NCBI GenBank assembly: GCA_950022295.1
Contig: OX465599.1
Span: 279,021,501-279,085,500, forward strand
DNA: 64,000 bases
Reading direction: 5' to 3'
Origin: Bromus sterilis
Taxonomy: Eukaryota > Streptophyta > Magnoliopsida > Poales > Poaceae
Part shown: positions 35,301 to 48,800 of the stretch, piece after piece
How the letters are laid out: every line of letters starts with the position of its first letter
How positions within the stretch are numbered: position 1 is the first letter of the stretch
The notes under the pieces: model-generated
The model's input: only the letters and a program-made list of their open reading frames with translations
Told to the model about the DNA's origin: nothing
Database searches by the model: none
Position numbers and translations under genes: made by a program

Positions 35301-36806
35301 CGTGGATCTCTTTTCAACTTGGTGGCGAAACCAACCCTTGAGGATCAAATCATAGCTGCCCAGAAACAAGATAGTAGTATTCAAGAGATCAAGCTGAACA
35401 TTGTTAGCGGAGTTGCTAAATGTTTCTCTGCAAATGATCAAGGAACGATATTCTTTGAAAATCGTTTAGTAGTTCCTGAGAATGAAGACCTAAAGCAGCT
35501 GATCCTTAGGGAAGCTCATGACACTCACCTCTCCATTCATCCCGGTAGCACAAAAATGTACCGAGATCTACGCCAGAGATTTTGGTGGACCCGGATGAAG
35601 AGAGACATTGCACAATTTGTTGCTGAATGTGATGTTTGTCGTCGCATTAAGGCAGAACACCAAAGACCTGCTGGTACTCTTCAACCATTGTCTATTCCCG
35701 AGTGGAAATGGGACAAGGTCGGTATGGACTTCATCACCGGCTTTCCAAAAACCCAGAAAGGAAATGATGCCATCTTCGTTGTCATTGACCGACTCTCAAA
35801 AGTTGCTCACTTCCTTCCAGTTCGCGAGTCTATAACTGCTAGCCAGTTAGCGGACTTGTAAGTCTCTAGAGTTGTGTCTCTTCACGGTGTTCCTTTGGAA
35901 ATCAATTCCGATCGTGGTAGCCTTTTCACCTCTAGATTCTGGGAAAGATTTCAGAATGCTATGGGAACTCATCTATCCTTTAGTGCAGCTTTCCACCCTC
36001 AATCTAGCGGTCAAGTTGAAAGGGTTAATCAAATCTTGGAAGACATGCTCAGAGCTTGTGTTATCTCATTCGGAAAGAATTGGGAGAAATCTCTTCCCTT
36101 CGCCGAATTTTCTTATAACAATAGCTATCAATCTAGTCTGAATATGGCTCCCTTTGAATTCCACTATGACCGACGATGTTGAACACCCCTAAACTGGTCA
36201 GAAACCGGTGAAAGAGAACTCTTTGGACCGGATATGATCAAGGAAGCAGAAGAGCAAGTTCGCATTGTTCGTGATCGATTGAAAGCCGCTCAGTCTCATC
36301 AGAAAAGCTACTATGATCGTCATCATAGAGAAGAGAGCTACAATCTTGATGAGAAGGCTTACCTTCGGGTTACTCCTCTGAAGGGAACCCAAATATTCGG
36401 TATCAAAGGCAAGTTGGCCCCACGTTACATCAGACCTTTCCGCATTATCGCTAAATGTGGAGAAGTTGCCTACCAACTTGAACTACCCCCGCACCTTTCC
36501 CGAGTACATGATGTATTCCACGTGTCACAACTCAGGCGTTGCTTCAAGGACCCCATCTGCGAAGTCGACCATGAAATGCTTGATTCCAAGATGACCTTTC
36601 TTATCGAGAATACCCTATTCGTATTCTTGATTCAGCAGAGCGTGTCACTCGTCGTTAGAAGATCAAGTTCCTCAAAGTGCAATGGTCACATCACTCCGAG
36701 AAAGAAGCAATGTGGGAAAGATAAGACCGCCTACGTGCCGAGTACCCCACCTTCCTCCCAACGACTTCTGAATCTCGGGAGGAGATTCTTTTGAGTGGGG
36801 GCGAGT
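32348..36806 (+). pseudogene. Gag-Pol polyprotein of B, multiply broken
   Basis: The start is ATG 32348 (MSGGTRSAIRRNRDR), preceded by the acceptor-like ATCACACAG. Gag with zinc knuckle CFTCGLTGHYFRQC, protease DPGASHS, RT YLDD, RNase H, HHCC integrase finger, DDE core and part of the chromodomain are recognisable in order. Breaks: stop at 32786 in Gag, a one-base insertion near 34840 between RT and RNase H, stops at 35130 (RNase H), 35859 and 36180 (integrase), and a one-base loss near 36583 before the chromodomain. Most stops sit where A and C have Tyr, Trp or Arg codons. The RT frame (32807-34885, 692 codons) is the longest piece left. The element cannot make its own full polyprotein. Confidence 0.92.
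36789..36806 (+). other. Polypurine tract of B
   Basis: TTTTGAGTGGGGGCGAGT, identical to the tract of A, directly before the 3' LTR. Confidence 0.85.
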
Positions 36807-39800
36807 TGTCAGAACCCCAACTAGGGTAAGTTCTAGGGTTTGTTTGTGCCTTTGCATCATGCAAAAATTCAAATGAAATTCAAAAATGGGGAAGCAGAAA
36901 GCCCTGAGAAATTAATTCAAATGGCCAGATAAAAATCTTTTTCCAAAAATCATTTGAGTATTTGTAAAATCCCTATAAATGATGGTGATCATTTTAAAAG
37001 TGGTTTGGGTTCATTCCCATGCCCAAGGAATATTCAAAAATTCAAAAGGTGTCCTGGAAATTAAATTTGACCCCTATTTGAATTGAAATTCAAATTGATT
37101 GAATTTCAAAAATGCTCAAATTATACAAGTGACTTGCTACTGGTCACCTAGGATTTATAAAAATGTTTGGGCATTTTACTAAAATGCCTATCTATTTAAT
37201 TCTAGGCAAAACAAATTAACAGAAAAAGAAAACAAGAAGAAAAGAAAAGGGGGAAACACCCCCTGGCTTCTGGCCCAACTGAAGCCCCCTTGGCCCAGCA
37301 GCAGCCCAAGCCCACCTCCCCTCTCCTGTCGTCTAGCTCAAGCTGCTCGCTGGAGGCAGCAGAGCGCTCGACGACGCCACCTCGACGCGGGCCGCCTTCT
37401 AGGACTCCCCTGCCTCTCCTCTCTCGCCACGCAGACTCCCACAAGGCTCCCCTTCCTTCCCCCCTAGCCCGTGTTCATCTCCTCCTCTCTGCGTCGCCAT
37501 TGCCAGGCGGTCCGACAAACTCGCCGGAGCGTGCAGCCGCGCCACCATGGCCACTCTCCTCCTCACACCGCCAGAACTTGTCCAGGAGACTCGCAGACGC
37601 CGGCTTCTTCCTCCAGCGCAAGGAATCAAGCCCGCCTGCCCCGTGGACGACGTATTTGTCACCGCCTTCCCGCCGGCCGCCGAGATCTCCATCGCCGGAA
37701 TTTGATAGCTACGGAGCTCCTCCGCCTTCGTCGACCCCTGCGTCTGCATCAGGGTGAGCTACACCGTCGAACGCCCCCTTCCTTGCTCTCTCTCGTGGCC
37801 GGGTTCGTGATTCCGGCGAGGCCAATAGCCGTCCGCTGCTGCTCTTGTCACCGACGTCGAAGTAGCCATCCCCGAGACCCCCAGCTTGTTCCAAGCGAAG
37901 CACGCGAGCAAGGGGATCCCTCTGGTGGTCTTCCCGTTCAATTTGAGGCACTGGAGCGCCGTCCAGCACCACTCCGGCGAGCCTCCAGTCGCCGGCGACG
38001 ACACTCCGGCCAGCCCCGATTAGTTTAACCCTAAACCACCCCCTAATCCACCCCTGAGCCATGACAGGTGGGGCCCCCAGCCCTAATAACCCCTTTGTTA
38101 AGTTAACAAAGAGGGGATTAACCCCCCCTGAGGCTGACACCCTGGACCCACTGGTCAGTCCCCCCCTGTGACATCAACCCCATGTCATGCTGATGCAATA
38201 AACCAATTTCCAGAGAATTAATTATATTCCAAAAAATCCAGAAATTGATTAAAACTTCAATAAATCATAGAAAATTCATACTAACTCCAAATTAAACATA
38301 TAATATATGAAAAATTATCAGAAAAATGCAAGGATTAAGAATATGCAAAAAAAATTTCATGTTTGACCATTTTAAAATGGGGGAACAGAAGCAAATGTGT
38401 ATATGACTTAATTTGAAATTGAATTTGGAGTTTGAATTTGCATTTCAAGTGCAATATACTTCAATTAAATTGAATATGCTACAAACCAGTACCTTTCACA
38501 TCATGGACAACCTTATCATGTGTATGTGCATTTTTACTTTCGAAGTTGTCCCCCCTTGTTGATGATTGCCTCCGATGACAGACGTTCCAAGACGGTGATC
38601 ACCCCCGAAGAAGAAGACCACCGTTAAGACCCGTGTATCGTCAGCAAGGCAAGCAAACCCCATTGATCATGTCTATAAAATCCTACTTCCCTCTCAGTCT
38701 CACTTATGCATGTTTAGTAGATTATCGAGACACGTTCTTTCGCATAGTTGAACCCATTCCGATGCATGACCTATCATTTTGCCACCGTATTAAGCAAACC
38801 ACAATCCTAGCAGATTTAGGAGTTGAATGATGAGCATGTGGCCCCTGCAACTGTTATTTCTTATTGCTGCTTAGTGATACAATGGGGATGTTATGATTGT
38901 GAGTCGGGTTGGAATGAACACATTGGTGCTGATGATAACGTGTTGGTGAATCCACCCTAAACAAAGGTGAACGATGAGAGGCTGTGTAGGAGTACACAGT
39001 GGGTTGTCTCGTTGAACACTGCCCTAGGCCCCGAGTTCCTGTTTTGTGATCCAAGACAAAGAGTATGACCACATGTAGGGTTTTATGGGAGCCCCGTTTG
39101 GCCTCTTTACGTACCCGATCCGGTCCAGGAGTCACACTAGATTCGGGATTTCGATTTGACCTAACTATAGATATGTGGGTGGACCTGTGAGGCAGTGAAA
39201 CCATCTGTCAAAGGTGGCGTCTTGGTCCCTTACATTATCTGAGTCCGTTTCGTGGAACCGGCCGGACTCTCGATCGGTGACAAACTCAGGTAGTCGACTC
39301 CTGGATTAGAGAAGGTGACGTGAGGGTAGTGCCTTGGTTTCATCCACGTCCGACACCCGCTTGAAGGGTGACAAGAACGAGACGATAAGTGATGACACGC
39401 ATGTGAAGATGTACACCCCTGCAGGGTTAATGAACTATTCGAATAGTCGTGTCCGCGGTTATGGACTACTTGGAGACCTCTACTTGATCATAGATAACTA
39501 GAATGGATACTTATAAAACTCGCAAGATAAGCGTGAGTGCTATGGCGTGCTTTCTCGTGGGGAAGTCGAGGAAGTATCCATAGTGGTGTATTGGCTGGAG
39601 ACTTGGTAGTGGACTCGTGTACGCTTCTTACCTCAAGTCTGGTACTCGTAGTACAGGACTAGCCAAGTCAAAGCTGGCACTTCTGCATGTTGAACCCCAC
39701 CTCCTTTACCTTGATACTTGAGCATGAGTAGTATAGATCTGATGTAAGTCTTGCTGATTACGACTTTGTACTCACGTTTGCTTATTCTATGTTTTAGATG

Positions 39801-40568
39801 AGAACCCGGACCCCGATGGAGTCACCTTCGTGAAGCTCGACGTTGACCTGGGTAATATAGTCCCAGACAGCAGTCTGGTCCCTCATGGAAGGGCATGTAT
39901 GTTTACAAGGCTTCTCTAAGCCATTTGTTAAACTTGTCTGTACTCAGACCTAATTTGCTTCCGTTGTATGATGTACTGTTGATCACAGAGATGTGATCTT
40001 TGTAATCTATATGTGTAAGTCAATAAAGAAGTACTTTGTAGAGTTATGTGATGATACCTGCTGTTCATACTAGGCATGTGTGTTGCGTGTATGTTTATAA
40101 CATGCATGTCTTAGTATGGGTTTTCGAGACCTTAGTTGTGATCTGGCTGGCGGTCTTTTATACACCAAGTGGACCTTAGATGTGCGCAGCTTGGGGCATC
40201 GTGATGCGATTGCTTGTGACTCTGTCACGTGCACACTTTGATGTATGATCGAGCCCGCCCTAGACCCCGACTAAGTGATCGGGCTGGAGTAAGTGTATGT
40301 AAGAGTTAGGATTCAATCGATAACATGGTAGAGGCGACTTGTCTATGAGTATGGGATTCACCACCCATAAGCATCTAGACTTGTGAGCGGACGATGAGGA
40401 CCCATCTCAGATGATCATCCGGCCTGGATGGGATGCCCCTCACGTTCGATGCTTACCGAGAACGTTCTGTGCTTGGCCTTGTCTGCTTAGACAAGTGGGT
40501 ATGGCTCTCGGCTCTACATGTGATTGTATCGTGACTGGAATTACATACGCTAACCCCGGGTCCCGACA
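36807..40568 (+). repeat. 3' LTR of B
   Basis: It starts TGTCAGAACCCC and ends CCCGACA; 3762 bp, collinear with the 5' copy (3759 bp). The palindrome triad is at 39417-39458. ORFs in its GC-rich part (37290-37757 and others) mirror those in the 5' LTR and show only Pro/Arg/Ser-rich composition. Confidence 0.92.
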
Positions 40569-40573
40569 TGGAT

Positions 40574-41277
40574 GCTCCGAGAGAAAAACTGACACTTGTC
40601 ATTTCAGAGCAACCCACCACTGAGGAAACTGAAGAACCTAAGTGAGGAAAACCTCCAGCCTGAGTAGTTGAGCATTTCTGAGGAAGTCGGTTCGAGTGAT
40701 CCGAAGCTTTTTACTCTTGAAGATTGTGATCTTCCAGCCGGTGTAGAGGTCATCGTTATGAGGAAGTCAAGATGCAATTGTGACTTCCCTGAGTGAACGG
40801 AGTCTGTGAAGGTATCGAGAGTCTACCTTTAAGACTCACCTGAGTAATTGGACGGAGTCTGAGGACTTTAGTTCAAGGAGAATAAGGTGAAGACTATGTC
40901 TTTTGAGTTCAATCTCAGCCTCTCCAAACAGATGTAGAGTTGTCACAACAACTCGAACGGGTCCATCATATCAGTGTCTTCAGTGCCCTGGTGCTATTTC
41001 TTCGACCTCAGCTTTTATGTTTATGCACTGATGACCCGTCCTGATGCCTTTCTTTCTGAGTTTACTCTGTTCTGATTCCTCGTCTCTTGCATCGGTCACA
41101 CTTTAGCTCTACAATATGTTGCTTTATATTCATGCCTACATTTCAGTAACGTTTTTGTTCCTCATCGTGTTTTAGTTTCCGCAATTTCGTGTTGTCTCAG
41201 TCCTGAAGAATTCGAAATTCCTCGGGAAAATTGAAAATTTCCCATTCACCCCCTCTGGTCGATATACTGCACTTTCA
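40574..41277 (+). repeat. 5' LTR of M, second part
   Basis: It resumes after the B duplication and ends ...CATTCACCCCCTCTGG...ACTTTCA, a typical copia U5 end, directly before the primer site. TGAGGAA motifs continue (five TGAGG). Confidence 0.85.
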
Positions 41278-41279
41278 AT

Positions 41280-41293
41280 TGGTATCATAGCAA
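41280..41293 (+). other. Primer-binding site of M (Met-tRNA type)
   Basis: TGGTATCATAGCAA, two bases after the LTR. It matches the Met-tRNA complement except T for G at the ninth base. Confidence 0.82.
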
Positions 41294-41343
41294 GGTACTC
41301 CATTGTTCTGTGTGATTTGGTGTAACCACCTAGAGTTTTAGTT

Positions 41344-43741
41344 ATGTCGACCTCAGGTACAATGGGCGTTGCCTCAAACTGCCCCACCTTCGACGGGACA
41401 GACTACCCGTACTGGAAGAACAAGATGAGGATGCATCTTGAAGCCATTGACAAGGACCTGTGGGACATTGTTGATCAAGGCATTCCTAAACCTACTCTGA
41501 TGACTTTCCCCGAAGTTGTCAAGAGAAACTTGCAGCTTGATGCAAAAGCTCGAAGCATTATTGGCGGCCACCTCAATAAGGCTCAGTTCAACCGTACCAG
41601 TGGTCTGGATACTGCAAAGAAGATATGGACAAGATTTTTTAAAGTTAATGAAGGAGTTTCTGCACAACGAGACTCTCGAGATGATACACTTTGCAGTCTC
41701 TTCATCAGGTTCAAGAGGCTAACCAACGAGCATGCGCAGCAAACCTTTGACAGACTCACCGACATATCCAATGAACTTCAAGCACTGGGTGCCACTGACA
41801 TCACAGATCATGAGGTGGTGAAGAAACTACTGAGGTCTCTGGATGACTCATTTGAGTTCCTATCACTGATGATTCAAGAAAGGCCTGATTTCAAGACTCT
41901 TGATCCTGCCGACATTCTCGAGCGCCTCAATGCTCATGAACTGAAGCTCTCTAAGAAACTAGACTTATACAACTCCACGCCAAAAGTACGCGCGCTAAAA
42001 GCTAAGGCACGAAAGGTGTCCTCTGATGAAGAGTCTGAGGTTGATTCTGATGATCCTGAAACCCTCAGTCGGGAACTTTCTCTCCTCACCAGAAAATTCC
42101 AAAGATTCAAGAAGAAGAATCGCTTCGGAAATTACTCAAGATCATCTTCAAGAAGAAGCAAAGATGATGACTCTATTGATACAAGGAAAAGAGTCTGCCA
42201 CAAATGGAAGAAACCTGGGCATTACATCGCTGAGTGTCCTCTCTGGGAAAAGGAAGCTAAGCTGAAGAAGAAGAAGAGAGGGAAAGATGACAGTTCTGAT
42301 GAAAATTCAAAGAAGAAGTCCTCAAGATCCTCAAAGTCTGTTGGATACAGGAACAACAACTCCCGTAAGGCTTGCACATATCTCGGCAAAGAATTAGACT
42401 CTGAAGAATCTGATTCCGATGTTGAAGCTGAGGAAGAAGCATCTGAAGAATCTGAGGGTGTGTCCAGTTTGGCTCTTGACATAGCACTTGTCAGCAAGTC
42501 CATCTTCAGCACTGAGGAATCTGACTCGCTCCACGTTGATGATGAAGCTGAAGATACTACCCCAGCCTTCTGCTTCATGGCCAAATCCTCCAAGGTATCT
42601 ACTTACTCTTCATGTGATGATCCCTCAGATGAAGAACATGATGAAAAACTATGCTAAACTTGCCTCTAAGCAACAACGTGCACTTGAAAAGATCTTGAAC
42701 TCACTAAACAAGAGTGATGATATGTTGGTTGAGGAAATGACAAAGACTCAAAAATTGACTGATGAATCAAAAATTCTTTAGTCAAAGTTTGATGACTTAA
42801 TCAGTCGTCATGAGGAACTCCTCAGCGATCATGAGAAGCTGGCTCATGAGTTCCTCATGAGAAAGAAAGAACTTGAGCGCGTGAAAATGTCTCATGATGA
42901 TCTGAGGAAAGAAAATGACTCACTCCTCTCCCAATGGATCATCATGCCTCAAGAAGGATTCAATCCTCCCTGTTTAAAGTGCATTGAACATGACCGTATC
43001 ACTTCTGTACCTAGTTCTTCAATATCTTCAGACTCTGTTATTTCAATTGCCTCTGTGGTATCTAACCCATTATCTGAGGATACCATACACATTGTTGAAG
43101 AAAATGCTAGGTTGAAGAGCCTTCTGGAAACCGGTATGTTCAAGAGTCTGAAAGGGAATCAGATTATTTGTGACATCCTCAAGAAATAGATCCTCAACAG
43201 GAATCCAAGGAAAGAAGGTGTCGGCTTCACTCGAAACCTCAACGCTGATGGTTCTTACTGGAAACCTGAGCAATACCCAAAGACCACTTGGGATCTGGCA
43301 AAAATGCCTCCTCCTGATCCCCATACTTTATTTGGTTATGATACTGCTTTCTCAGATGTGGTGATTGAGTCCTTTGACTCAAACTATAAAGTGTTTAAAG
43401 ATGTTAATGGTGAAGTATTCGCCAGATACATCGGGACTAACTGCAGGAACGACCCTCTAGTAAAGCATATTTGGGTTCAGAAGGACCTCATCATTAACCT
43501 CCCTGTGAATGCAGATGCAAATGAGCTGAGGGTATCATCTGAGGACGATACCTCAAATGGAAATGATTATAACTATGTCTCAGCTAACCATTTTGTTCAC
43601 AGGGAAGCTCCTCATAAGAATGCTTATTCATTTGTTTATCCTGATACCACCATTCCGCGTTCCCTTAGGTCTCATCGTGCCCATCAGTCCTCACATGCTT
43701 CAAAGCCACCCATTAAGATGTGGGTGGTAAAGAAGAACTGA
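41344..43741 (+). pseudogene. Gag region of copia element M, broken
   Basis: ATG 41344 opens a 437-codon frame. Its N-terminal FDGTDYPYWKNKMRMHLEA and the following helical region are the copia Gag (UBN2/Retrotran_gag-type) core. A zinc knuckle follows (CHKWKKPGHYIAEC, normally CX2CX4HX4C; the second Cys is replaced by Trp), then a Lys/Ser/Glu-rich extension. Near 42640 the frame shifts, and the extension continues with coiled-coil-like sequence (KLASKQQRALEKILNSLNKSDDML). TAG stops interrupt it at 42779 and 43187. The last open stretch (43304-43741, PPPDPHTLFGYD...) ends in TGA at 43739. The long extension between zinc knuckle and protease fits the Sirevirus lineage. The region is a decayed copy; its product would be the capsid/nucleocapsid precursor. 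Confidence 0.85.
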
Positions 43742-43810
43742 TCATCTTTGCAGGGAAGTGTCCTGAGGCAATCACAAATTTTGCAGATCATATGCCCAGG
43801 ACAATAATAC

Positions 43811-45897
43811 TTGAGTCAGTTGAAGGAGATATATAAATTTTGGTTTCATAGAATCAATCCTGAGGAATATCCTGAGGAATTAATTCTGAGGAACCATGAA
43901 TTCTTCAAACTGAGACTGGCTCATAACTTGTTGTATGAGATACTAATTCCTTTGCATGGGAAGATAGAATGGGTGATGGATAGTGGATGTACAAATCACA
44001 TGACCGGTGATAGAAACTTTCTCATGAAATCATCTTTAAGTCCTTCTTCGAAGAAAACCATCACCTTTGCGGATAAAGGTAAAAGTAAGGTATTGGGTCT
44101 CGGCAGAGTTGCTATCTCTCAAGACCAACATATTGAGAAAGTCATGCTTGTTGAATCCCTTGGGTACAACCTGATGTCTGTGTCTATGCTATGTGATCTT
44201 GACTTCTTTGTTCTCTTCAGAAAATATGGTTGTGTAGTTTATATGGTTAGCGATAACTCCATCGTCTTTCGAGGAGTTAGGAAAGGTGACCTATATATTG
44301 TAGATTTTTCTGAAGGTCCTCAGGTTGCTACTTTCCTCATGGCGCGAGCCTCAGAGTGCTGGCTATGGCATCGAAGACTCGGCCACACTGGAATGTGGAA
44401 CCTCAAGAATCTGGTTCTGAAGAAACATGTCCTCGGGATTGAGGAAATTATATTCTCCAAGGATCGGCTATGTGGCGTGTGTGAAGCTGGAAAGATGACC
44501 AAGGCCAAGCATCCAGCGAAGACCATCATGACGACTACAAGACCTCTAGAATTACTTCACATGGATCTATTCGGTCCTCCAAAGTATTCAAGCTTTGTAG
44601 GCAGTATGTATGATCTTGTTATTGTTGTTGACTTGTCACAATACACTTGGGTGCACTTTCTTATTTATAAGTCAGAAACCCCAACAATCTTCAAGCGCTT
44701 CGCTAGCGAGTCATGAACAAGTACAACCTGAAGATCAAGCACATTCGAAGCGACAACGATACTGAGTTCAAGAACATTGGTGTGGAAGAATTCCTCGAAA
44801 ACTTGGGCATCACTCATGAGTTCTCAGCGCCCTACACTCCTCAGCAAAATGGAGTTGTTGAGAGGAAGAACCGGACCCTCATCGAGATGGATCGAACGAT
44901 GCTGGCTGAGTACAACACACCACTCATTTGGTGGGCTGAAGGAAATCAACACTGCCTACCACATCGTCAATCGAGTGTATCTTCACAAGTTCTTCAAGAA
45001 AACCTTATATGAGCTAATGGTCGGTAAGAAAACCAACGTGAGTTACTTCAAAGTATTCAGTGCACCATGTTGGATTCGTGATCCTCATCACCAGTCCAAA
45101 TTTACACCCAAAGCATGTGAGGGTTTCATGCTTGGTTACGGTATCAACTCGCACACCTACAGAGTCTACAATATTAGTCATCATAAAATTGTTGAGACTG
45201 TAGATGTGCGGTTTGATGAATCTGACGGCTCGCAAAGAGAGCACCTGCCACCTGATCTAGATTAAGCCTCACCTGAAGAACAGATCAAGAAGATGGGTGC
45301 TGGTGATATCATACCCATGGACCATCCTGATGAAACACACATACCTCTTGCTCCTGAAGAACATCTAAATCCTGAAGCAAATGATCTTGATGACGATCTT
45401 GATCCGGAGGCTCCTGAGACTCCTGAAGTTACTGAAGCTGATGCTAATGAGTCTGATGATAGTGATGATGCTAATCAAGATAATCAAACTCGTCTTCCTC
45501 GCGTGGAGAATGAAGTTCAAGTGGACAGAATCCTCGCCAACGTCAACCTACCAGCTGCTGAGGCATTCCAAGAAGGGGAATTGATTCAGGCGATGCAATA
45601 CGAACTTCTTCAGTTTAAACTTAATGATGTCTGGGAACTAGTCAAACGACCAGATCCTCGAGTGCACAATGTCATCAGCACAAAGTGGATCTACCGCAAC
45701 AAACTCGATGAAGATGGACAAGTCATCTGGAACAAAGCTCGTCTTGTAGCACAAGGATACACACAAGTTGAGGGCATCGACTTCGGTGAAACCTTTGCTC
45801 CTGTTGCTAGACTTGAGTCCACTCGCATCATGCTTGCATTTTCTAACCATCATAATATCAAGTTATATCAAATGGATGTGAAAAGTGCATTCCTCAA
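43811..45897 (+). pseudogene. Pol of M, first part (protease, integrase, N-terminal RT), broken
   Basis: In order: aspartic protease with WVMDSGCTNHMTG (around 43973), integrase zinc finger (WHRRLGH ... CGVCEAGK), integrase core with LLHMDLFGP, HIRSDNDTEFKN and QQNGVVERKN as the three acidic positions, then RT up to MDVKSAFLN. Two TAA/TGA stops lie between Gag and protease (43739, about 43805). Frames shift near 44710 (within the integrase core) and near 44940. A TAA interrupts at 45263 in the acidic linker before RT. Solo LTR S cuts the RT at codon Asn (45897), and the RT resumes at 48921. The integrase-before-RT order is diagnostic of copia. Confidence 0.88.
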
Positions 45898-48800
45898 TGT
45901 AACATCCCAAAATTCTAAATTTTGGAATGTTATAATAATTAGATAATTATGATTGTCTTGCTTGAATTGTGTGTAATTGATCTGAGTGAGATAGACTAGG
46001 ATCTGAAACTTTTGAAGTTTAAATGAATATTAAAATGAGAGGGAATAAAAGGACTTTCCCTAATATTCATTTTTGTTCTTTTACTTTTATTATTAAAAAA
46101 AGAATCTCCAACAAATAAAAATAGAGAGAAGGTAATATGACTCCTTCAATAAATAAAATAAAGTTGGGAAAATATTTCAAATAAAAGTTTTCATTTTATT
46201 TTATTGGATCTTATTTGAGAGTTTATTTGAATTTATTGAATGAAGTTTTTCTTTATTATTTTATTTTGTATAAATAACTTATTGAAAATACTATTTACGT
46301 TTTTTCTAAGATTTTAGAAATTTATTTCGGATTTTTCCGACTTATAGTTTATTTTATAAAACTCTCTAAAGTTGTGTTAAAAATAAGTAAATAAATAAAT
46401 ATATTTTATTATTTTTTTATTTAAAAAAATATTTTGTTATTTTATTTGAATTTATTTTATTATTTTAAAAATATCTCTATACTTCGTTTAAAAAAAACTT
46501 CGTAAAAGAAAAATCGGACGGGCCAGCCCAGCCAGCAGGCTAGGCCATCCAGCGCCCAGCCGCTCACCTGCGGGCCACAACGGCCGAACCGGCCCAGCAG
46601 CGGAAGCTCGTCTTCTCCACGTACACATGCAGCAGCACAAGTCCATGGCGGACACGGCCGCGGCTGCCACGTGCGTGCGTCCGGAACTCCTTCTTCGATT
46701 GCTCTTTGCCCAAGAAAACTTGTCCCATAAATACTCCATGACCCTATCCACCGATTCCTCACAAAATTTCACAGCAGACCATTCCAAATCGAGCTAATTT
46801 CGAGGTAGATCTAGGTCCAACGGAGCTCCATTGTTGGACGAATTTCGTCACCGGTGCATCTAATTGACATCTTTTCTCTCTTCTATTCTTGCGCAACATT
46901 GATCCCCAAATTGTACGCACACCGCGGAAGTTCATCGGAGCGCGCTCGGTTCATCGCATCGCCATGCCCGTACGGACGACGTTGGATATCATCACCATCA
47001 CCGTTGTGATCTCCTAATCAAGCCCTACATCCTAGACGTCCTCATTGACGCCGAAGATCGCCGAAATTGTCGTCTTCGTCACGTCTAATCTAAACGTCGC
47101 GGTTAGTAAAAGCGTCGTAATTTTTTATCCTTTGCTCTGTTTTAGACGAAACCAGTGGAAAAATTGTTGTTTTAAAAACCCTCTAAATATCGTGTACTAT
47201 AGATCCAAGTTTTGAGAAAATTATTTTTCTGTTTGATCAAAAAATTCCTAAATCTTATGCAAAACCGTTCTAGTAATATATTTTTGACCGTATATCCGTT
47301 TTGTGTGATTCCAAAGCCCACGGTTTTATTTTGAAATTTTCTATCCAGTACAACTCTAAAATTTTATCTTTGATTTCCGAAAATAATCAAATCTGATCAG
47401 AATCAATTTCGACTTTAGTTAATCGTATCTTTTGTTTTACCAGTCGATTTTGATTGATTCTTTTTGCAAACTAAAACCCTAACTAAACCCTATATTCTAG
47501 ACACTTGGAAAACCACTTTGAACGCATTTGTGTTATGTTTTGAAAAATCTTTTATTTGGTTTTTCTTTTGGAGTTTCAGAAAAATAAAATTGTTTGCCTT
47601 CTTTTGGATTGTTGATTTATTGTCTGCAACCTTGTTTGCTTGGTTACGATAGATTGCTCGGAGTGTGACGATTAGAATTGTCGGAATTGTGCGCGAAAAT
47701 AACTTCATCAAGATTCAAGGCAAGTCATTTCTTTGATCATATTCCCTATTACCTATGTTTTCAATGCATTAGTTCTTTAGATTGCATGATAGGTTATGCT
47801 ATGCTATTACACCCAGTAGTTCATTGTGGTAGGTCTGATCCTTACATCATTGTCACCATTGTATACTCTGATATTGCTATGCTAAGTAGACGTGGATTGG
47901 GAAGTGAATCATTATGAGGTATGAGTGATGATGTAGTAATTAGGACCAAGATAAAGTTAATGAACTACCTAGGTGGGTTGGTTGCGAGTATCTTGGAGAT
48001 GGCCAATGATGACTGCGGAAAGCCACCCAGGCTCAAAGGGACTATTTGTATTGACATACCTAGAAGCTTACGTGTGCGGCCACAAGCTATTATGGGCTCT
48101 GGCTTAGTTGAGTAGGTTGTGTGACCTCTTTTCGGGATAGACTAGCAGATGTAGAATTTTATAAGTGTACCAGTTTATCCAGCGGTTAAGGGGAAACACT
48201 TCTGAAAGACCATGTCTCGATCTTCTAGTTGTCATACACCATGAAGTGTGACGAACTATAAAGGAGGCGATCGAGTCTTGTGGGGAAAAGTGCACAAACC
48301 TCTGCAGAGTGTAAAACTAATCGATTAGCCGTGTCCCCGGTAATGGAAAATTTCAGCGACTAGATGTGGTAATATTGATTTGTCTCATCATCTTTAATTA
48401 ATTGATTGGTTTAATCACTTTGGGATAGATTGAGTGGAATTTTTCCATCTCAATCGTATGCTATTGTAGAACTTAGTTACTATTATTCTATAGGGAAAAT
48501 TTAGCTTTTTGCAAAAATAAATGTAGAAGCTCCACCAGCCAAATTGCATGTATTTTAGGGAATTTTACTTCTTTCTGGGATATGATTTGCCGTACATTCA
48601 AATGTACTGACCCGTTGTCAGGTTGTAACCTTTGGTGTTGCAGGATTATATACGACGAGTAAGTGATACGATATAGGGTCGTGAAGTCTACACTCAACTT
48701 TGCCGTTGGCGTTGATGGGACTCCACTTATATATTGATTGTTCTGCTGTGTATTCTAGCCCAGAGGTTGTAAGGTAATAAATACTATGTATTTACGTTAA

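Larger units (their letters stand above)
28149..40568 (+). mobile_element. Chromovirus B: complete but decayed Tekay/Del-like gypsy element
   Basis: 12,420 bp with LTRs 28149-31907 and 36807-40568, PBS, gag-pol and PPT. Flanks are tggct (28144-28148) and tggat (40569-40573), one change. A hand count over the first ~525 bp of the LTRs gives about 19 differences (around 3.6%), the highest of the three chromoviruses, in line with its coding decay. It is inserted in the 5' LTR of M. Confidence 0.93.

Noticed and set aside
32348..36806. Possibility that the stops in B are introns or programmed recoding
   Set aside because: The breaks fall inside catalytic domains, differ from those in A, have no splice motifs and occur where sibling copies have ordinary codons. 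Simple decay explains them.
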